From Lentzea jiangxiensis (GTDB lineage: Bacteria > Actinomycetota > Actinomycetes > Mycobacteriales > Pseudonocardiaceae), in assembly GCF_900104175.1 (NCBI RefSeq), contig NZ_FNIX01000003.1:558001-622000 (forward strand): 64,000 bases of DNA, read 5' to 3'. Positions 60,101 through 64,000 of this stretch are shown here, one piece after another. A program made the position numbers and the translations under genes. Position 1 is the stretch's first letter; every line of letters starts with the position of its first letter. The notes beneath the pieces were generated by a model. It saw only the letters and a program-made list of their open reading frames with translations, had not been told where the DNA came from and ran no database searches.

Positions 60101-63100
60101 CGTGCGCAACGACACCACGTCCGACGCGCGCCAGGCCTCGACGTCGGCCAACGCGCGGCGCAGCGACGCATGATCGCTGACCACGAACGCCGCCTGCACC
60201 GTGCCCGAACCGCACGCCGCCGCCAGCGAACGCACCGGGGTGCGGTCGTCGACCAGCGCCGAGAGGCGAGCGGCTTCCCGTTGTGCCGCAGCCGGATCGG
60301 AGCCGCGGATCAGGAACAGCTCGGCGGGCCACGCGGTCAGGCCGTGCCACGGCTCGTCGGCACCGGTGTAGCCGGCCAGGACGGTGTGGAAGTTCGTGCC
60401 GCCGAAGCCGAACGCGCTGACCCCCGCGACCCGGTTGCCGCTCGCCCACGTGCGGTGGCCGAACGTGAACGGACTGGTCGCCGCGTCCCAGAAGGCGTTG
60501 GGCTGCTTGACGTGCAGCGTGCCGGGCCGGACTCCGGTGTGCACGGCCAGAGCCGCCTTGATCACTCCCGCGAGGCCGGCAGCGCACTTGGTGTGGCCGA
60601 TCTGCGACTTCACCGAGCCGATCGTGCACGTGCCGGGCTCGACGCCCGCGAACATCTCCGTCAGCGACCTGAGCTCGGTGCGGTCGCCCACCACGGTCCC
60701 GGTGCCGTGCGCCTCGACCAGGCCGACCTCGGTGACCGGCACCCCGGCGGAGGCGTAGGCGCGGCGAAGGGCACGTTGCTGGCCTTCGGGACGGGGTGCG
60801 GTGAGGCCCATCGACCGGCCGTCGCTCGACGCGCCGATGCCCTTGACCACGGCGTAGATCCGGTCGCCGTCGCGTTCGGCGTCGGCGAGGCGCTTCAGCA
60901 CGACCGCGGCCACGCCCTCCCCCAGCGCGATGCCGTCGGCCGCCGAGTCGAACGTGGCGCAGCGGCCCCGGGCGGACAACGCCTTCACGGAGGCGAACAT
61001 CTGGTAGTCGTGCGCGCTGTTGTGCAGGTCCACCGCGCCGCACAGGACCATGTCGCTGGTGCCGCCGACGAGTTCCTTGCACGCCACGTCGAGCGCGGCG
61101 AGGCTGGACGCGCAGGCGGCGTCGACGGTGTAGTTCGCGCCGCCGAGGTCGAGGCGGTTCGCGACGCGGCCCGCGATCACGTTGCCGAGCACGCCGGGGA
61201 ACGAGTCCTCGGTGAGGGCCGGCAGGTGGTCGTCCAGGCCGTGGATTCCCAGTGCGGGCAACGCGGTGCGGATGGTGTAGGCGTTCGCGAGGTCGGCTCC
61301 GGCTTCGGCGCCGAAGATCACCGACGTGCGCTCGCGGTCGAACACGCGGGTGGCGTAGCCGGCGTCCTCGAGCGCCTTGGCCGACACCTCCAGCGCCAGC
61401 AGCTGCGCGGGTTCGATGGACGTCAGCGAGGCGGGCGGGATGCCGTAGGCGAGCGGGTCGAACGCCGTGCGCGGCAGGAAACCGCCTTTGGTGAACGGGC
61501 TCCCGCAGCGTTCGGGCGACCAGCGCTCCGGCGGGACCTCGGTGATGGAGTCGGTGCCCGCCAGGACGTTCGCCCAGAACTCGGCGACGTCGCGGGCGCC
61601 CGGCATGATCGCTGCCATGCCGACGATGGCGACGTCCAGCGGCGCCGAACCGGGCTGCTCCTCGTCCGTCCCGGGGAGCACGCCGGAGACGATGTCCTCG
61701 TGCAGCCGGGCGATCGTGGTGCGCTCGGACCGCAGCGTCGCGACCTGGCCGATCATGAACATGCCCTCGCGGCGCTGCTCGTCCTCGCCGGCCTGCCGGA
61801 GCCCGTCGTCGTCGCGGACGAGGCCGCGGCTCGCGAGGCGCAGGCGGCCGAGGTTGAGCTGTTCGAGCCGCTCCCAGCTCTCCTGCTTCGACAGGCCCGA
61901 CACCTCGGCCCGCGCGCGTTCGAAGGTGTCCACATAGGACGTCTGCGCGCAGCGGACCGCGTGACCGGGCGAGGTCTCCAGCAGCGCGGTGTCCGCGCAC
62001 TCCAGCGCGACCTGCTGGAACACCGGCTGGATCGCGCCGTGCGTGACGGCTTCCTCGGTGAACAGGTAGGCCGTGCCGACCAGGACGCCCACGGCCGCAC
62101 CCCGTGCCGCGATCGGCGCGGTCATGGCGGAGATCATCGCGGCCGAGCGGGCGTCGTGGACGCCACCGGCGAACAACGCGACGACGTCGGCCTCCCGGCC
62201 GCGCAGCACGTCGATCTGCTGCTGCCACAGGGTGAAGCTGGACCGCGGACCGGTGTGCCCGCCGCACTCCGAGCCCTCGAAGACGAACTTGCGCGCGCCC
62301 TCGTCGAGGAACCGGCGCAGCAGTGCGGGAGACGGCACGTGCAGGAACGCCTCGATGCCGGCGTCCTCCAGCTCACGGGCCTGTGTGGGCGTGCCACCGG
62401 CGACGATCGCGTACTTCGGCCGCACCGCCAGCACGGCCTCCATCTGCCGTGCCCGCAGCTCCGGCGGCGCGAAGCCGAGCAGGCCGACGCCCCACGGCCG
62501 GTCGCCGAGCTTCGCGGCGGTGTCCTCCAGCAGCGTGCGGACGGCCGGGCCCTCCATCAACGCGAGCGCGAGGAACGGCAGCGCACCCCCTTCGGCGACG
62601 GCGGCGGCGAACGCCGGTTGGTCGCTGACGCGGGTCATCGGGCCCTGCGCGATCGGGTAGCGCAGGCCGGGGACCCGGTCGCAGAACGGTCCGGCGGGCC
62701 GGATCGGACGGCGCTCACCCGCCAGGGTGAGATTCTCGCGAATCCCCCGCGCAATCGCGCCCACGACACCACCGACAGTGCCGAACGAGCTACGGTAAAA
62801 ATCAGCCAAGGACCCTTCCTGGCCAATTTCGAGCGTGTTTTGACGAACATGCACACGTAACCCGTCGATCACGACGGTGTCGGCGCCGTCCATCATCCGG
62901 ATCGCGTTGACAAATTCACTGGAAATATGTTTTCGAGCTTCTGCGACGAGCGCGAGCTGCCCTTCCAGCACCACTCCGCGAGCACCGCCGGCGACGGCCG
63001 CGGCAGCCGTGTCGGGGCCGATCGACCCGGCCGCCCAGACCGGCAGATCGGTCAGCGCGAGCACCTGCTGGAGCAGCACGAAAGCCGGAGAACCACCCAC

Positions 63101-63487
63101 TCGGCCGCCGGACTCGGCACCCTTGGCGATCAACCCGGTGGCCCCGTACTCGATCGCCGCAACGGCGTCCGCCACCGAGGTGACCACCACCAGGACGCGG
63201 CGTTCACCCAGTTCAGCGCGGTCGGGCCGGTGCCGTTCAAGATCGATCACCACCGTGTCGACGACATCGGGCAGCGGCACCGCCAGCGGTCCGTGCAGCC
63301 TGACGCCGAACGCGCGGGGGTGCCGCGCACAGACGCGGGCGAGGTCGGCGGCGGCGTGGGTCCCGAGGTCGAGCACACCGAGCCCGCCCGCTCGTTCGGC
63401 GGCGACCACGAGGGCCGGGTTGGGCGTGCCGAAGGGACTCAGGCACAGCACCCGTTCACGATCCGACAGCATGTTCACTGCGCTCAC
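57158..63487 (-). CDS. Iterative type I synthase: NMO-NMO-KS-AT-ACP-KR (PUFA-synthase-like)
   Basis: 2,109 residues. Two nitronate-monooxygenase-like TIM barrels come first: about 1-230 (GLIAKGAESGGRVG, LPVWAAGSIGPDTAAAAVAG) and 235-560 (RYPIAQGPMTRVSDQPAFAA, FEGSECGGHTGPRSS). KS about 610-1040 with C792 in TVDAACASSL, VEAHGTGTVVGD and KSQIGHTKCAAGLAG. AT about 1085-1390 with S1225 in AGGHSYGELVAL. ACP about 1560-1640 with S1602 in LSIDSIKRTEI, the PUFA-type phrase. KR about 1700-2090: LLTGGARGITALAAQALAER, with the Tyr/Asn pair in QADYSAANDALDRM. In PUFA synthases the NMO relative (PfaD) is a separate enoyl reductase; here two are fused at the N-terminus. GTG 63487 is used; GTG 63478 has a better-spaced GAGGAA. 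First gene of the operon. Confidence 0.85.
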   Translation of the reverse strand: MSAVNMLSDRERVLCLSPFGTPNPALVVAAERAGGLGVLDLGTHAAADLARVCARHPRAFGVRLHGPLAVPLPDVVDTVVIDLERHRPDRAELGERRVLVVVTSVADAVAAIEYGATGLIAKGAESGGRVGGSPAFVLLQQVLALTDLPVWAAGSIGPDTAAAAVAGGARGVVLEGQLALVAEARKHISSEFVNAIRMMDGADTVVIDGLRVHVRQNTLEIGQEGSLADFYRSSFGTVGGVVGAIARGIRENLTLAGERRPIRPAGPFCDRVPGLRYPIAQGPMTRVSDQPAFAAAVAEGGALPFLALALMEGPAVRTLLEDTAAKLGDRPWGVGLLGFAPPELRARQMEAVLAVRPKYAIVAGGTPTQARELEDAGIEAFLHVPSPALLRRFLDEGARKFVFEGSECGGHTGPRSSFTLWQQQIDVLRGREADVVALFAGGVHDARSAAMISAMTAPIAARGAAVGVLVGTAYLFTEEAVTHGAIQPVFQQVALECADTALLETSPGHAVRCAQTSYVDTFERARAEVSGLSKQESWERLEQLNLGRLRLASRGLVRDDDGLRQAGEDEQRREGMFMIGQVATLRSERTTIARLHEDIVSGVLPGTDEEQPGSAPLDVAIVGMAAIMPGARDVAEFWANVLAGTDSITEVPPERWSPERCGSPFTKGGFLPRTAFDPLAYGIPPASLTSIEPAQLLALEVSAKALEDAGYATRVFDRERTSVIFGAEAGADLANAYTIRTALPALGIHGLDDHLPALTEDSFPGVLGNVIAGRVANRLDLGGANYTVDAACASSLAALDVACKELVGGTSDMVLCGAVDLHNSAHDYQMFASVKALSARGRCATFDSAADGIALGEGVAAVVLKRLADAERDGDRIYAVVKGIGASSDGRSMGLTAPRPEGQQRALRRAYASAGVPVTEVGLVEAHGTGTVVGDRTELRSLTEMFAGVEPGTCTIGSVKSQIGHTKCAAGLAGVIKAALAVHTGVRPGTLHVKQPNAFWDAATSPFTFGHRTWASGNRVAGVSAFGFGGTNFHTVLAGYTGADEPWHGLTAWPAELFLIRGSDPAAAQREAARLSALVDDRTPVRSLAAACGSGTVQAAFVVSDHASLRRALADVEAWRASDVVSLRTGERPKVAFLYPGQGSQRPGMLLDLVTAFPRLQDLLDARYERVMYPPAALTAEDVARQRAEITDTRNAQPALGIAGLMVTALLDSVGVRPDLAGGHSYGELVALAVAGAFDASELLELSAVRAEAMLEAVGEDPGTMAVVSAPLDEVEALLPADVVVANHNAPSQVVISGATDAVRRAVEVVRGAGFVVKDIPVAAAFHSPLMAGARDRFAARLGRVSWGSLRFPVWSNVSAAPHVDVLDGLSAQLSGRVRFVEQIESMYAAGARIFVEAGPGGVLGSLVAKTLGDRPHTALRCDGHVTFLRTLAALAVAGVEVDTAPLFEDRAEPATTVPQRASWYVDGGLVRDANGDALPGGLRPATEMPVVRVGSGLGRDEIVEKFLDGMRDAVSAQRDVLLSYLGTAPASVPGNVPAVRQVVEAVPDGVVAPGVAVPLAGAAPQEDVATVVLRTISTRTGYPVEMLRPGLDLEADLSIDSIKRTEIVGELVAELGATGAVDELAQLKTIDGIVAWFGEASGEEATSPRAVTAQAAPPHAAVPTQPPGRLVRLVPRVVPAAPAAPADLTGTTVLIIDDNGIGLELADLLERHTARPRVEPVFPADLRGVDVVVRLGARLPEAFSEVKACVTNGVNLVVVTTGGGTFGFDHQPDELPADIGLHGLVRTAALEYPDLVVRSVDVNPKESHRDIATALLAEIGPGPAVVGYHAGKRQVVEAVEQDLEAKPLGLDADSVVLLTGGARGITALAAQALAERTGCHVELVGRTPIAPEDHRLSHATTEAELVKALFEQGEEDDVLAKARKVLAEREVRTTLERLRATASSVRYHECDVTDADAVARVVDDVKARFGRLDGVVHGAGVLDDKLIEDKTQESFDRVWATKVNGAKAFEDGFLVLFGSVSGVFGNRGQADYSAANDALDRMARFWGAQRRVVAVDWGPWAGAGMAVGLAGEYARRGIPLIEPERGVDALLNEIAGGEDVQVVYRWEA

Positions 63488-63682
63488 TTCCTCACCCGGC
63501 AGGGGTGGGGAGAAAGGAATTCAGCCAGGGTTCCTACTGACCGGTACGGTGACAACGCGCTCACCGTACGCACAAACCCGAGGCGGCGTCGAGAGGGTGG
63601 TGAAACTTTCTCACCTACGTAACCTGACGAATGGACCCGGATGGCGGGGCGCCTTACTCCAGTTCGTGGCTAGCGCGATGTG

Positions 63683-63931
63683 CTATGGCCGCAGGAGCAC
63701 TTCCGTGACGTCCGCCCGGACAGACACCGCCCGCTCACCACGATCAGCGGACACCTCCGCGCGGCCGGAGCCGATCCACACCAACCGAGCGCTTGGCAGG
63801 GTGCGGACCGACTCGACGACCGGTCCGCCCGCCGCGAACCCGTCGAGTGCGAACCAGCCGTCCACAGTGGACTTCGGAAGCGAAGCCGCAGTCAGTTCCC
63901 GCAGGGGTGAGCACACCGGGTTCGACAGCAA
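63683..63931 (-). CDS. Small hypothetical protein upstream of the synthase operon
   Basis: Up to 82 residues, with TTG at 63931 or a later GTG as start. Readable content: LPKSTVDGWFALDGFAAGGP, ESVRTLPSARLVWIGSGRAE and a closing VSVRADVTEVLLRP. It has protein-like composition with no membrane segment, but I recognise no family, and the start is weak. It lies 195 nt upstream of the synthase start on the same strand. The 195-nt gap should hold the operon promoter (the stretch near 63590-63620 is AT-richer). It may be a real small gene or the tail of a decayed one. Confidence 0.35.
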   Translation of the reverse strand: MLSNPVCSPLRELTAASLPKSTVDGWFALDGFAAGGPVVESVRTLPSARLVWIGSGRAEVSADRGERAVSVRADVTEVLLRP

Positions 63932-63945
63932 GCCCTCTTGTGGCG

Positions 63946-63988
63946 CGAGGCCGCTTTCCTGACGCCGAGCGTCGGGAAAGCGGCCTCG
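63946..63988. terminator. Long near-perfect hairpin at the right edge
   Basis: Arms 63946-63959 (CGAGGCCGCTTTCC) and 63975-63988 pair perfectly over 14 bp. The stem continues inward as GACGC/GCGTC after one mismatch, leaving a 3-nt loop. Probably a terminator insulating the synthase region from a gene beyond the window; it is symmetric, so it may act both ways. Confidence 0.7.
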
Positions 63989-64000
63989 TCTGCGGGACCG

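Noticed and set aside
53505-63487. Enediyne-type PKS cassette
   Set aside because: Enediyne synthases are one chain with KS-AT-ACP-KR-DH-PPTase and companion E3-E10 genes. Here the functions are split over two genes, tandem NMO barrels lead the first, and no such companions are present.
1-64000. tRNA, rRNA, insertion sequences, integrase or att sites
   Set aside because: I looked for tRNA-like cloverleafs, transposase DDE/recombinase motifs and terminal repeats and saw none that I could defend; the decayed genes near 34.5-35.5 kb and 44 kb show no flanking insertion element.

Overview
The window reads as chromosomal DNA of a high-GC filamentous actinomycete, most likely of the Pseudonocardiaceae (Lentzea, Saccharothrix or Actinosynnema type). 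The grounds are the very high third-position GC, GTG starts, type VII (ESX) substrates and chaperones next to a giant repeat protein, an SSI-type protease inhibitor, and secondary-metabolism genes. The genus is an inference.

Regions: (1) 1-6.1 kb is ordinary: the 3' end of glpK, a PepP-like aminopeptidase, a divergent LysR regulator, a small secreted M9 collagenase-type protease and an MFS exporter. (2) 6.2-32.0 kb is one rightward ESX accessory island: EspG chaperone, small helical protein, PPE-like protein, second EspG, YbaB-like protein, WXG-type protein with hydrophobic segments, a 5,971-residue giant protein and an HTH protein. No EccB/C/D/E or mycosin gene is present, so the secretion machine must lie elsewhere. 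Two CRP-type palindromes lie upstream of the island's first two transcription points. The giant protein carries an EspC-like N-terminus, long Pro-rich repeats, an HExxHxxGxxD zinc-protease core, six degenerate beta-rich modules, coiled coils and, near its C-terminus, a domain resembling class II nucleotidyl cyclase toxins (anthrax EF / CyaA / ExoY). (3) 32.0-43.9 kb is a patchwork: MFS exporter, a secreted double-repeat DPBB protein, a decayed biosynthetic remnant (asnB pseudogene overlapping a 19-residue ketosynthase start that is joined to an SRPBCC remnant), an AlkZ-like/AKR/DUF1761 operon, an acyl-CoA oxidase-like gene with a free ACP, a ChaA antiporter, an SSI inhibitor and an M15 DD-peptidase. 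(4) 43.9-48.9 kb holds a tetR pseudogene, a membrane protein with a conserved cytosolic domain, a lipoprotein and a GH3 beta-glucosidase behind a CebR/LacI-type operator. (5) 48.85-63.5 kb is a leftward seven-gene operon in which every junction overlaps: a NMO-NMO-KS-AT-ACP-KR synthase, a KS-AT-DH synthase, a free ACP, an alpha/beta hydrolase, a UGT-type glycosyltransferase, a membrane-anchored zinc-ribbon methyltransferase and a shortened GHMP-kinase-like protein. It looks like a PUFA-synthase-like 'secondary lipid' pathway making a glycosylated, methylated product.

The two best candidates for undescribed biology are the ESX giant protein with a cyclase-like toxin tip and the tandem-NMO lipid synthase operon. 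Protein families were assigned by reading motifs, without database searches.
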